From: Diplonema papillatum
Lineage: Eukaryota > Euglenozoa > Diplonemea > Diplonemida > Diplonemidae
Direction: 5' to 3'
DNA: 64,000 bases
Assembly: GCA_030068145.1 (NCBI GenBank)
Contig: JAPJBO010000674.1
Span: 1-64,000 of the forward strand
Shown piece after piece: positions 9,959 through 19,216 of the stretch. The notes under the pieces are model-generated. The model was not told where the DNA came from and did not search any database. It saw only the letters and a list, made by a program, of their open reading frames with translations. A program made the position numbers and the translations under genes. Within the stretch, counting starts at the first letter, position 1. Each line of letters opens with the position of its first letter.

Positions 9959-10304
9959 TGCGAAACGGGGATTTTGCCTTGCGATTGTTAATCTGCGAAA
10001 GCTTTACTCGGGCTGGGGGTTTCGTATGCCTTAACGGGTTCAGTGTGCCATTGGTCCATTCTGTTAGGTGTTCGTTGGCGACGAACAGAACATCATGCGT
10101 GCCATTGCGATGCGTCAGTTTCATTTTTGGCGTGGGTTGTGCCGGGTTCGATGAAACGGCGCGGATCACCCCATTAGAGTTTTTCGTTAACCGCACTACC
10201 CTGCACCCGGGCATCAGACTCACTCGGCATTCCTTTGGAACCGCTTGCTTTTTCTGACTCGGGGGCTTCAGACTCACTCGGCATTTCTTTGGAGTACTAA
10301 CAAT

Positions 10305-10445
10305 CTTGTGGGTTGCCCTTCAATGTATTGTGCAGGCTAAAAAGACGTAGGCAGCGTGTTTTGGTGGTTGATCAGAATTCCTTACCTGAATACACACAGG
10401 GTAAATACAAGTGGGAAAACGATCAACCGGCACGCACAAACAAAG
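10305..10445. repeat. Repeat shared with about 24085-24228
   Basis: CAATGTATTGTG, GGCAGCGTGTTTTG, GGTTGATCAGAAT and AAACGATCAACCGGCAC occur in the same order and orientation at both sites. The internal GTTGATC/GATCAAC pair could form a stem. No coding capacity. Confidence 0.6.
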
Positions 10446-10673
10446 ACCTACCTTGCTCCAGGGCGACCCGAATGGGGCCTGCGATCAACACAGCTCCGCA
10501 GATGAGCGCGGCCAAGGCCGCTTTCTGCCAACGCTTCATGGCGGAAAAGCTGCGAATGGCAGCGTATCCTCTCGTACCCTCTTCCGGGCTAGAGCGGGCG
10601 GCGGTTTGGGGGGCTCCTGCAAACGGCTGGTGTTTAGCTAAAACCTTCGCGCAGGTGAGGCAGCAGTTATTTG

Positions 10674-10815
10674 ACACGCGTCTCGCTGTCCAAAAAAACA
10701 CCACCACTATTCGATCCTGCTAATGTTCGGCTACCCGGAACTTTTTTTCGTGCTTGACAAATCGAATACTGGCACAGCGGGGGGTGTAATTATTCGACCC
10801 CCGCCTTTAGTTCAC
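10674..10815 (-). mobile_element. Relic of the GGGGGTCGAATAATAAC MITE family
   Basis: The right end (TTATTCGACCCCCGCCTTTA) matches the terminal repeat of the intact element at 49036-49194. The interior (GTTATTTGACACGCGTCTCG, ATCCTGCTA, GGCTACCCGGAAC) matches it in reverse orientation. The other terminal repeat is lost. Confidence 0.65.
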
Positions 10816-10821
10816 CTGGGT

Positions 10822-10875
10822 GGATGCAGATCATCGCCGCGGACTCTCTGTATTCTAACCTCGAACATTTGTGTG
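10822..10875 (+). mobile_element. Decayed 3' tail of the LINE family
   Basis: GATGCAGATCATCGCCGC followed by TCTGTATTCTAAC parallels the retroelement 3' ends at 26393-26450 and (reverse strand) 37385-37440. Only the untranslated tail remains, as expected of a severely 5'-truncated insertion. Confidence 0.45.
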
Positions 10876-11750
10876 CAACATGCAACATCACACTCGATAG
10901 GCGACATCACAAACAGAACCGGAATGCAGGATCCATCAGCGGAGACGAAAACGACGCCAGGACCCTTGAAACGCTTCACGGGTTGTCCATCTTAAGCTAC
11001 ACGTTCCTCGTGCGATACATGAAAATCAGTAGCCCTCCGGATCAGGATCGGTCAGTGCTGCGCCCTCAACAATTGGCACATTACCCTGCCAATGGGCACC
11101 CTGCTCGCACACGTATTAGACTCCTTGGTGTGTTTCAAGACGGGCAGTGGAAGGCCGCTGCGTCTGAGTTGGGACTTCCCAGGCGTCGGGACTTCCCACA
11201 GGTTCTCTTCCCGAAAAGAAGCTGCTTCAACCCTGGAACGAGAAAGAAACGCGAACGGATGGAACAGAACACATTCGAGAGCCCAAACGAAAATTAACCA
11301 CCCTCGAAGAGGTCGTCGTGTTGTTCGACTTACAAGGCAAAGCGAAGGCGACTGGGATCACCCAGATGGAAACAAGGAGCAAAGCTGGCATAGTCCAGTG
11401 GTGGCTATCTGTTCAAAGTTCGGTCATCGGCTCTTGTGCTTCGGAGCACGCCGTCCTTTTCGAACGAAGCTCAAAGGATTGGGTTGCTCCGTGAGCTGCT
11501 CGTCCGCTGCGATGCACTTTTATTTTCAATTTCTTTCACACACGGCGGTTAGGTACCAGGCAAAGCCTGCTACACGGGAGCCAAGCTTCACGTGTTCGGC
11601 GGTACTGCAGCCACGTGTCTACGGGTCAAGTGGCTACCGATTACCCAAACCAAAAGCATCAAGGCGTGGCGCACCTTGGGCTGAACACAAGCTCGTCGAG
11701 ACGGTCAGCCACAGGACAGAGCGGACGGGGTCGTAGCATTGTGCTGCCTC
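10876..11750. other. No recognisable gene
   Basis: Several short overlapping plus frames have no family signature, splice borders or repeat partners that I can see. Confidence 0.35.
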
Positions 11751-11754
11751 CGAC

Positions 11755-12120
11755 TCAAGCTTTGCAAGCCTGTGGTTGACCGCCACTCCTGGACCCGGCG
11801 CGGCCTTTTTCGTTTCTACTTCTTTCTTCACACAAGGCGGGACGGATCTGGCAGGTGCACCTGTGTATTGCGAGCAGGGTGAACTGAAATGCAGGTCCAC
11901 GCGGTAAGGTCCAGCCCATGTACATTTTGGAGTCTCGTTGTGCTTTCGCTTTTGCTTCGTCTTGTTTCATGAGTTCGTCCTCATACCGGGACTCAACATC
12001 ATAGCAGTACAAGTTTGCAAGATCAGGCGAGGCGTTGGCGCCGAGTGGAAGTCCAAAAATCTGTCTCATGCATATTCCGCCTTGTTCAACGTAGCAATTG
12101 TCAACGCAGAGAGCGATGAG
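11755..12120 (-). pseudogene. Reverse-transcriptase fragment
   Basis: The minus frame around 11985-12115 encodes Y-V-E-Q-G-G then Q-I-F-G-L-P-L-G-A-N-A-S-P-D-L-A-N-L-Y, the RT signature in which a glutamine-containing strand is followed by G-L-P-x-G and S-P-x-L-A-N. A tail E-S-R-Y-E-D-E-L is also typical. The catalytic Y-x-D-D region is absent and an in-frame TAA interrupts the frame just upstream, so this is a remnant. The pattern is nearest to Penelope-like or organelle-type RTs, but the piece is too short to classify. Confidence 0.6.
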
Positions 12121-12537
12121 GGCTTCGATGTCTTACAATGTGTACGGCTTCTCCTTTGACTCAGAAGCGATAGTGTGCTCATTTTTACCTTCTTATTTGC
12201 AATGGGGCCGGTGACGGCCGCTTATTGCTGGGCTTGACACCGCTCTGACCGACCGCTTGCAGACGCGGGTTTCCTTTGCGAGGCTAGATTGAGGAGAGAC
12301 CGCTTCCCGTGTCGGACAGTTTCAAAAAAAGTCCGTTCCCTTGACTGCTGTTTCGCAGGTACAGGTCCATTTTATGCACGTCTTTAGCTAGAAGACGAGG
12401 CATTTGGATATCGTAAGAGAGTCAAAGTTACTCCCGCCGGTTACCCGCGCTTTACCTGATCTCTCAGCGTTGGCATTCAGGGCACTGGGCAGAAGTCACA
12501 TTCCACTCCATTTCGCTGAACACAGGCGACCTTGGTG
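12121..12537. other. No recognisable feature
   Basis: No long frame, repeat partner or RNA landmark noticed. It is the 3' flank of the LYR-protein gene. Confidence 0.35.
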
Positions 12538-12897
12538 CTAGTACGGGCCGCGAATCGTGTAGTTGATGCCGTCCCGGGCGAAGTTTACCCTAGCGAGGCC
12601 GTTGTTCTGATCGACAAGCGATTGCAGGCCGTTCTTTCCCATCTGGACGGCGTCTTCGATGTCCTTCTTGTCTGTGAGCGCCGCGTTGACGCGGAACATG
12701 CGCCGCGTCTCGTGCCGCACGCGCGCCCTTTTGATGGAAGGCCACACGGCCAGCTCCCGCAGCATCTGCCGGTACATCAGCAGCACCGACTGCCGGTGCT
12801 CCGCTTCCGACACCGGCTTCATCGACAGCAGCTTCTGCAGCATGCTGCTGCTGTTCTGCGCCGCCGCCTTGCGCGCGAAGTCCGTCAACCGCTGCAT
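12538..12897 (-). CDS. LYR-motif mitochondrial protein (119 aa)
   Basis: Compact basic protein of the Complex1_LYR type. The motif L-M-Y-R-Q-M-L-R at about residues 40-47 has methionine in place of leucine before Y-R. It is followed by the family pattern R-x-E-x-R-R-M-F-R-x-N-A (about 62-74) and a helix I-E-D-A-V-x-M-G-x-x-x-L-Q-S-L-V. Such proteins are matrix factors that bind acyl-ACP and help assemble respiratory complexes or Fe-S enzymes; which one cannot be told here. The N-terminus is arginine/alanine-rich and could serve import. Length (about 120 aa) fits the family. It is one exon, with the ATG at 12897. A broken copy of its first third lies at 13317-13495. Confidence 0.8.
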   Translation of the reverse strand: MQRLTDFARKAAAQNSSSMLQKLLSMKPVSEAEHRQSVLLMYRQMLRELAVWPSIKRARVRHETRRMFRVNAALTDKKDIEDAVQMGKNGLQSLVDQNNGLARVNFARDGINYTIRGPY

Positions 12898-12954
12898 CGC
12901 CCTCCTTCCCCCTTTGTTTTTTGCCTAGCGTTGCCTGATTTTAGTACTACCGGT

Positions 12955-13060
12955 AGTAAGCACCAGCTTTGTAGGAAATACCTGAGGAGGCTGCTCGTTG
13001 CGAAATCTCAAAGGAGGTAGCACAGGTAAAACTGGGTTTTAGTGGCGGGCGTCAGCGTTC
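12955..13060 (-). repeat. Dispersed repeat C (reverse copy)
   Basis: Contains CTTTGTAGGAAATACCTGAG, TTGCGAAATCTCAAAGGAGG and TAAAACTGGGTTTTAGTGGC, the reverse of the blocks at 30110-30275 and 52645-52780. Part of it recurs at 13545-13560 beside the LYR partial copy. Confidence 0.55.
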
Positions 13061-13316
13061 ACAACAAAAATAGGTAACCACATAGCCCGTTCTTGCTCTA
13101 AGAGAACCCGTTCATGAACGGTCACACGGAGACCCTAAAACCCCGGAATTTCAAGCGAACTTTTACTCTGAAAAAGACCCATTTTGTAGTTGTGGCATTT
13201 CTTCCCCTCTGTTTCTGTTGGTATGAAAAGTTAGCATGCAAGCGTTTGGACTCATTTTTGCTTCGCAACGCGCTGTCCAAGGCGAACAACGCCTTAAAGA
13301 CGACAGACTTCCCCCA

Positions 13317-13495
13317 CTACATCAGCAGCACCGACTGCCGGTGCTCCACTGCCGACACCGGCTTCATCGACAGCAGCTTCTGCAGCATGCTGCTGCTGTT
13401 CTGCGCCGCCGCCTTGCGCGCGAAGTCCGTCAACCGCTGCATCGCCCCCTTCTCCGCCTTCCCCTTTCTTCTTGCCTAGCGTTGCCTCTTTTTGG
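13317..13495 (-). pseudogene. Partial duplicate of the LYR-protein gene (5' third and leader)
   Basis: Almost identical to 12772-12938: it keeps the start codon, the first about 40 codons and the adjoining leader, then breaks off at C-A-T-C-A-G-C-A-G. No remainder of the gene follows, so it cannot encode the LYR domain. Same orientation, about 550 bp upstream of the real gene. Confidence 0.85.
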
Positions 13496-13936
13496 TATCA
13501 ATGTGAGCACCGCTTTGCAGGGAAAGCCTGCCAGTTGCGAAAACTCCTTTGTAGGAAATACTTGCGGAGTCTCACCTTCTGCGGACACGCATGTCAGGAG
13601 ACTTCCCTTGACACCCGTTTGTATGCCAATTCTGGGTCGAAGCCCCCCCCCTTTGTGTCCGGTCCGTGTGGAGCCCTCTGACCTGCTTCATTGGTGTTCG
13701 GTTTCGGCTGTCGGATTTGTTTCACGGGCTCGTATATAAAATGAGCGGAATGTCCAGGTCTGGCGCCTCGTGTTGGTTGCGCTTCCGTTTGTGTTCTGCT
13801 CGCGATTCTCCCGTGATTGCAAGTCGGCAGCCTGTTCGCAGACCCGTGGCGCACACGCCAAAAAGTGGTCGAAGCAATTAAACGGGCAAGGCTCCTCAAA
13901 GGAAACAGCACGGGCCGCCGCGAGCGGCAGCAGGGG
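13496..13936. other. No recognisable gene
   Basis: Holds a fragment of repeat C near 13500-13570. Frames overlapping here are unsupported. Confidence 0.35.
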
Positions 13937-14200
13937 GGGTATTGCAAGAACGTGCTTGGAATGGGTATGTGCTCAACACCGCACTGGTCCCGTCTGCGCC
14001 GTGTTTCGGTCCTTTAAGCCACGGACACATAAGGCGGACCATCATCAGCGTGGAACCTGAGTGTCTGCAGACAGGACTGCGGTGTGAGTCTGGTTTGTCA
14101 GGCGGCTGTTCGTAGCTCGTCACAGCCAGGACCACCCGTGCTACTAGAGCACAGGCGAATCCGTCACGGGGAGAAGGCCCCTACAACCGTGTCTGAGCAA
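13937..14200 (+). repeat. Dispersed repeat A, near full length
   Basis: Runs from TTGCAAGAACGTGCTTGG through CACCGCACTGGTCCCGTCTG, CACATAAGGCGGACCATCAT, GACTGCGGTGTGAGTCTGG and CGGCTGTTCGTAGCTCGTCA to CAGGCGAATCCGTCACGGGG. It matches 51594-51860 along its length. No ORF, poly-A or tRNA-like promoter seen. Confidence 0.75.
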
Positions 14201-14295
14201 TCAGGGGGGGTAGGGGGACTGTGTCTTCAAGGAAAGAACGCTGTATGAGCTACGTTTTTGGCCTTGCGAGAGCCTCCGGGTTGGAGTGGATGGAT

Positions 14296-14450
14296 TGCAT
14301 GAACGTGCTTGGAATGGAGGTATGCTCAACACCGCACTGGTCCCGTCTGCACAGTGGCTCGGTTTCCTTTCAGCCTGAGTATGTCTGCAGACAGGACAGC
14401 GGTGTGAGTCGGGTTTGTCAGGCAGCTGTTCGTAGCTCGTCACGCAGGGT
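14296..14450 (+). repeat. Dispersed repeat A, internal deletion copy
   Basis: Starts GAACGTGCTTGGAATGG, keeps GCACTGGTCCCGTCTGC and ACAGCGGTGTGAGTCGGG, and lacks the middle block. Confidence 0.65.
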
Positions 14451-14849
14451 GGATGGAGGGTGGGGTTTTGCGCCCCGGGTTGTGTCGGAGAAAGAAGAAA
14501 AAAAAAGGTCCGCGGAAGAACGCTCGTCGGGACAGCACACTCATGGACAATATCACGAAAGCCGGAATGCGGGACTAGAAGCAGAGCGAACAATTCGCCC
14601 GGCGGTACGAAAAAGCGAAGTGAAGAAATATGCCAAGCGCGCTGTTTGTTGCAATAGGCCGAGTTTAGGCCCTCTCTTCGCCCGGTTTGTTCTCGTATCT
14701 CCACGTGGAGCACAGTCATGTAAACTGAACCGTGGCGTTGGTTCGCACGAGTTCACATTTTCTGATGTCTCGAGAAATACTCATCGACAGCGGTTTGATT
14801 GTGCGGCGTCGACTCGCCCTGTTGGCATGCGTGTGCCTCCACGCACGCT
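14451..14849. other. No recognisable gene
   Basis: Overlapping frames on both strands have no domain or repeat support. Confidence 0.3.
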
Positions 14850-14955
14850 TTCAAGCGTTTATTGTGGTTTAGAGGTTCGGTGTTTTAGGGTCTCCGGTTG
14901 ACCATTTAGGCTGTGAGGCGGGTAGTATGAGGGATGTGGGTATGACTACACACTT
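14850..14955 (+). repeat. Direct repeat shared with 26897-26995
   Basis: GCGTTTATTGTGGTTTAGAG, GTTTAGGGTCTCCGGTTGAC-like bases and CTGTGAGGCGGGTAGTATGA are shared. Copies of the GGTCTCCGG / AGTTCGCTTGAAA part also appear near 13115-13170, 16800-16850, 17055-17105 and 24245-24285. Confidence 0.65.
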
Positions 14956-15950
14956 TAACTACGTTTGTAAGTGTTGCGACCGACACCAAGAAGAAATTCG
15001 CTTTGAATTTAGTCTTGGGCCCCCCACGCACATTTCACACTGACTTCTTTGCAGGGACGGGCTTCTCAAGAGGCACCCATCTTGTGAGACTCCGGGAACC
15101 TCTGCAAACAGGTTATTTCTATTTCTTCACGTACAAAAAAAAGTTCGCGATTTCTCTCCTCCTCCCCGGAAACGGATTTCGCTCTGTTCCAGACACCAGC
15201 AAGCCAGCTTGCGAACGGAAAAAGAAAACGGAGAAAGAGAGATGGGAGAGGATTGTTCTTCCGTGGACCTTCTGTGCGCCTCCCGCCCCCTCCCGCAGGC
15301 GATGCCGCTGCGTGCTTGAGAAGCCCGTAAAGTAGTAGCAGGGCGGCCGCCTACGGCGCGTCACGACTGCCCTTTGGACCGGCGATGGTTTCTGAATGTG
15401 AACGATGCGGGTAGCATCTGATACGTGTACCGGCCTGTGATGCGTCGGAACCGTTACCAGCCGAAATATGGTATCCGCGTCGGTAGGTCGCACTTACCAC
15501 GATTGGTCCGGACTGAAACACGGTTGAGACACGAGTCAATACACACACACAGAAGGGGGGCGGGGGGCGACACCACTCGGCAATAGCACATTCGGTGGAG
15601 TCCAGCATCAGCAGCTGGTGTTAAAGAGGTGCGCTTGTGTTGCGCCCGTAAGCGCTTCAGGGGGCGACGACCGCTTTACAACACCAGCTTCCGAGGCTGG
15701 ACTTCAGAGCGTCCGAAGTCCGGCCTAGGCAGTTGTGTGTTTGCGCGGCGTACACACGGTGTGCTCCACCGCTTGCAGCACGCACGCGCGGAAAGGGAAA
15801 CAAGTTCGAACGGTGCAACCAATGAAAGGAAGCAACTGGTGGTGCATCGGACCCCTCCGCAGTGGTGCAAGCACCATGCGCTCTTCACGCTGAACAAAGA
15901 TTATTCTCCAGACTCTGATACACATGTGACTCAAACTCAACATGCGCAAC
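14956..15950. other. No recognisable gene
   Basis: Short frames only. A short (CA)n tract lies at 15541-15552. Nothing else structured was noticed. Confidence 0.3.
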
Positions 15951-15954
15951 GGCA

Positions 15955-16050
15955 AGGTGGGGGGAAAACTTAGTTGAATGTTTAGGCAGAACACTGCCTC
16001 GCATGCATGTTTGATGCTAGCATCAAGTCTTCGTCGAAGAAAGTGGGGGG
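15955..16050 (+). repeat. Three-hairpin repeat D
   Basis: A G-run and AAACTTAGTTGAATG lead into AGGCAG-AACA-CTGCCT, then the perfect 16-base palindrome TTGATGCTAGCATCAA, then TCTTCG-T-CGAAGA. Full relatives lie at 35207-35293 and 55537-55617. Decayed leaders lie at 16138-16175 and 16187-16235, and a partial copy at 48095-48160. Confidence 0.7.
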
Positions 16051-16137
16051 GGAGCCCAATGCACCACTTTGGCAAAAAGAAATAGGAAGGCCAACAATAA
16101 GAAGATGGTTTAAAGCGTGGGCGGGTTGTGTGGATGG

Positions 16138-16260
16138 GGGGGAAAATCTTAGTTTCGTGTTCAGGCGCTACTTGCCTCTCATGTGGGGGGGGGGGATCTG
16201 AGTTTAATGTTTAGACAGAATATTGCCTCTCGTCTGGACAAGTGTCCTGCTGCCCCACAA
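16138..16260 (+). repeat. Two decayed leaders of repeat D
   Basis: GGGGGAAAATCTTAGTTTCG with AGGCGCTACTTGCCT, then GGGGGGGATCTGAGTTTAAT with AGACAGAATATTGCCT, repeat the first part of element D at close spacing. The second and third hairpins are missing. Confidence 0.5.
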
Positions 16261-17336
16261 CAACTGGTCAGTCTTGATCACCCACGCGGCGTTGACTGTG
16301 GCTGGTCTTTGTAAGGGCTTTGATCAAACTCACACTAACCTGAAACAGTTGTTGTCGATCGCGCGCAGTTTCGTATTTTTCTTTAAAACAGTGCAAGACC
16401 TGTTCTTTTTTTCTTTATCTTGTGGGGGTTTGAGGCATTTCCTCGGGAAGGGGCTGCCAATTGAATGATGCATGCCACGCGCGAAACAAACAGGAGCGCA
16501 CGCCTCACAGTGAGCCGGTGCCAGAAAATAAAAGGACCCGTGGCGCAAAAGGGGACAACCGCGGTGTGCGCATCCCAAGCCGAGAACGCCTGCCACAAGG
16601 ATGTCGTTTTGGAATGCCGGTGTATACTTGGTTCTTCTCGGCGACCTCTCAGACCCTACACGCCCTTATCGTGCGGTATTGCGGCACTACCGTGAAGGAA
16701 GAAAGAGAGAGAGAGAGACGAGTTAGAGTGCAGGGACCATCTCTCCGGGGAGTATCCGGTCGCCCCACTACAGGAAGATGCCGGAGTGAGCACGACTTTT
16801 TAGAGCGAAAGTTCGCTTGAAACTCCGGGGGTTTAAAGTCTCCGAGTAACCTTCGTCAATATGGGAAGACATCCTTTGTGTTCTGAGTGTCGTAAGAGTG
16901 GTGGTTACACGAGGTAGGAGAATCGGCGGGTACCTTGGTTGTTGGTCATTGGTGGTTTCGGCCATTATCCACATACCTTACTTACGATAGGCCCTCCTCA
17001 GTATGGTGCCGCAGTCGGTGACTGTCTGTCTTCTTGGTACCGTCTCTTTTCGTGAATTTTTAGAGTTAAGGTTCGCTTGAAAGTCCGGTGTTTTTAGTGG
17101 CCTAGGCGGACTCCTTTGGAAACCGATTGACCCAACCACTGAGACGGGCCGTTTCTCGCCAAATGTTCGGCCGAGAATGGTGTGCCGAATTCGTGGAATT
17201 GTGACGTTCGGTCTGGAGGGGAGGGAATGGCAAGGGCGTACTTGGAATGAAGGAATCTACACCGCACTGGCCCCTTCTGCACCGGTGGTTCGGTCCTTCA
17301 AGCCACGGACACATCTGGAGGGTGGGGAGTCCAGAC
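16261..17336. other. Repeat fragments, no gene
   Basis: 16283-16345 recurs near 34925-35010 (GCTGGTCTTTGTAAGGGCTT and CACACTAACCTGAAACAGTT). 16715-16775 pairs with 9890-9958. 17226-17310 is a repeat A fragment. No supported coding frame. Confidence 0.4.
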
Positions 17337-18569
17337 TCACTGGTTTTCCTTCATGAACTGGTGCATGAACTTCTGGACTTCTTGAATGTGCTCGATGGGT
17401 TGCGGGTTGTACATTGTAACGCGGATAGCGTCAGATGGGATACCCAGTGGGTGGGATCGAATGTCGAGCCAGCCCATCTCAGCAGACGCTTTGTGCAAGA
17501 AGTTGTTGACGAGGTCGACGTTGCGTGGAGTTGTGCCGTCGCCGATGGTGAAGACGACTTGCATACGAGAGCGGTAGCGCTCGTCGGTTACGAAGGTTTT
17601 GTAGAACCCGCCGCTGCCGTCGATGGCGTCGTACAACAGCCTGGACCTCCTCTTGGCCAGGTCTTCGAAGTACGGCAGTCCGCCTCGCTCCTTCATCCAG
17701 TTCAGCGTCAGCTCCGCCATCCACACCGACACGATCACGGGCACGTTCCAGATCTTGTTCGGCGCATCGTTGAACACCTTCCACCGGCACATCGTCGGCG
17801 CGCACGGCATGATCGTCTCCTCCTTGATGATATCCTTGCGGATGACCCCGAGGCAGAACCCAGACGTCGAAAAGTTTTTGTGCGCAGCCGCGTAGATGTA
17901 CGCGTACTTCGACCAGTCCACCGGCTTCGAGCCCAAGTCGGCTGATTGATCCGAGCACAGCAGCATGCCTTCCGGGACGACCTCATACGGGAAGTCGATG
18001 AATTCGAACCCCTGCCGGGTGTCGGCCGAGGTGTAGTGCATGTACACGCCGTCCTTGTCGATGTCCCAAGTCTCCGGTTCCGGCACCGTGAAGTACAGAC
18101 CGGATTTGTCGGTGGCGACGCGGTTCACCTTGCAATACAATTCGGCCTCGCGAGACGCTTTCTCGCTCCAGTGGCCGTTCATGACGTAGTTCGCGACCTT
18201 CGGCCGGGTCGGGTTGGTCGGCTGCGCGCCGCCCATGAGGTTCATCGGCATCGCGGCGAACTGCAGCGTCGCGCCGCCGTTGAAAAAGAAGACTTCGTGC
18301 GTGTCCGGGATGTTGAGCACCTCCCTGAAGCCTTGCTCAGCGCCCTCCTGCACCTCGTGGAACCACCCGGTTCGGTACCCGAGCTCGGCGACGCTGATGC
18401 TCTTGCCCTTCCAGTTGACGAACTCCTTCTGCGCCTTCTGCAGGACTTCCAAAGGCAACGCCGCATTTCCTGCGGAAAGGTTCATCACACGGCCTGTCGA
18501 GGGCACCTCCTTGTACGCCACGTGCATCGGGTCATCAGCGACTTCTGTGTGTGTGGGTGTGCACGGCAT
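17337..18569 (-). CDS. PSAT: Phosphoserine aminotransferase
   Basis: PLP enzyme of fold type I that converts 3-phosphohydroxypyruvate and glutamate to phosphoserine and 2-oxoglutarate, the second step of serine synthesis. One exon encodes 410 aa. The N-terminal N-L-S-A-G-N-A-A-L-P (30-39) is the family's N-x-S-A-G-P-A-x-L-P with Asn for Pro. G-G-A-T (98-101) binds PLP phosphate. D207 in C-S-D-Q-S contacts the ring nitrogen, and K231 in A-H-K-N-F-S-T-S-G is the Schiff-base lysine (usually Q-K-N-x-G-P-x-G). The C-terminal R-V-T-M-Y-N-P keeps the phosphate-binding arginine (R383) but lacks the usual G-G before it. Length is near or slightly above the usual 360-400. The start could be Met1, Met15 or Met29. 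No targeting peptide is obvious. Confidence 0.93.
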   Translation of the reverse strand: MPCTPTHTEVADDPMHVAYKEVPSTGRVMNLSAGNAALPLEVLQKAQKEFVNWKGKSISVAELGYRTGWFHEVQEGAEQGFREVLNIPDTHEVFFFNGGATLQFAAMPMNLMGGAQPTNPTRPKVANYVMNGHWSEKASREAELYCKVNRVATDKSGLYFTVPEPETWDIDKDGVYMHYTSADTRQGFEFIDFPYEVVPEGMLLCSDQSADLGSKPVDWSKYAYIYAAAHKNFSTSGFCLGVIRKDIIKEETIMPCAPTMCRWKVFNDAPNKIWNVPVIVSVWMAELTLNWMKERGGLPYFEDLAKRRSRLLYDAIDGSGGFYKTFVTDERYRSRMQVVFTIGDGTTPRNVDLVNNFLHKASAEMGWLDIRSHPLGIPSDAIRVTMYNPQPIEHIQEVQKFMHQFMKENQ

Positions 18570-19107
18570 AAAATGGGTAGCCTCTGAAGCGAAATGTTAC
18601 ACGTAGGACTCGACGCTGTCACCTGTTGTGTTGAGTTTCCGGCGCACTGATTTTAGGTTCTATGACACCCACGGGGTAGAAATGGATATCGTGGTTGGTT
18701 GTAGGCTTCTCCTTCCGCACTCGGCACAAAGGCTTTGCTTTCATCTTGCGGTGTAAGATGCATGGGCTCTCTGCACAATAAGCTTGGCTCGATTCGCCGT
18801 TTCAAACTCCTGGTGCAAGCACCCGTCATGGTCGGCCTGGGTCACCGTGTGGTTTGTGTACTGTTCCGAGGCTCGCTCACACGGGGAAGAGGCGCGAATA
18901 ACCTGCAGTCCAGCGAAGTGCAATCCTGACGACTGCAGCCACTGTATGCATGTGAGTTTTGCGCAAGTCGAGCTCATGGTGCACTTTCGCCTGCCGGTGG
19001 TGTATTGCCGGCACGTTGCTCTTGGCGCACTGATGGTGTTGTGGTTTGAGTGGCACCCCCTCCCCCCACTTCGGACGGTGCAAACGAGGGGTAAGATTGC
19101 GGTGTTT
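18570..19107. other. 5' flank of PSAT; no other gene
   Basis: Presumably holds the PSAT promoter, but no clear TATA or known box stands out. Short frames only. Confidence 0.35.
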
Positions 19108-19200
19108 TTTCTCGGGAGCGACGGGGTAATAACCTTTGCACAAGTGTTAGTTCTCGTCGGAATAGTATAAAACTTCTAAGATGTTCGATCTTATACGACC
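19108..19200. repeat. Short repeat shared with 41155-41248
   Basis: GCGACGGGGTAA, AGTTCTCGTCGGAA, AGTATAAA and CTTATACGAC-like blocks match in order and orientation. The transposon at 19217 begins just downstream of it. Confidence 0.6.
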
Positions 19201-19216
19201 CAAAAATTAGTATGGC

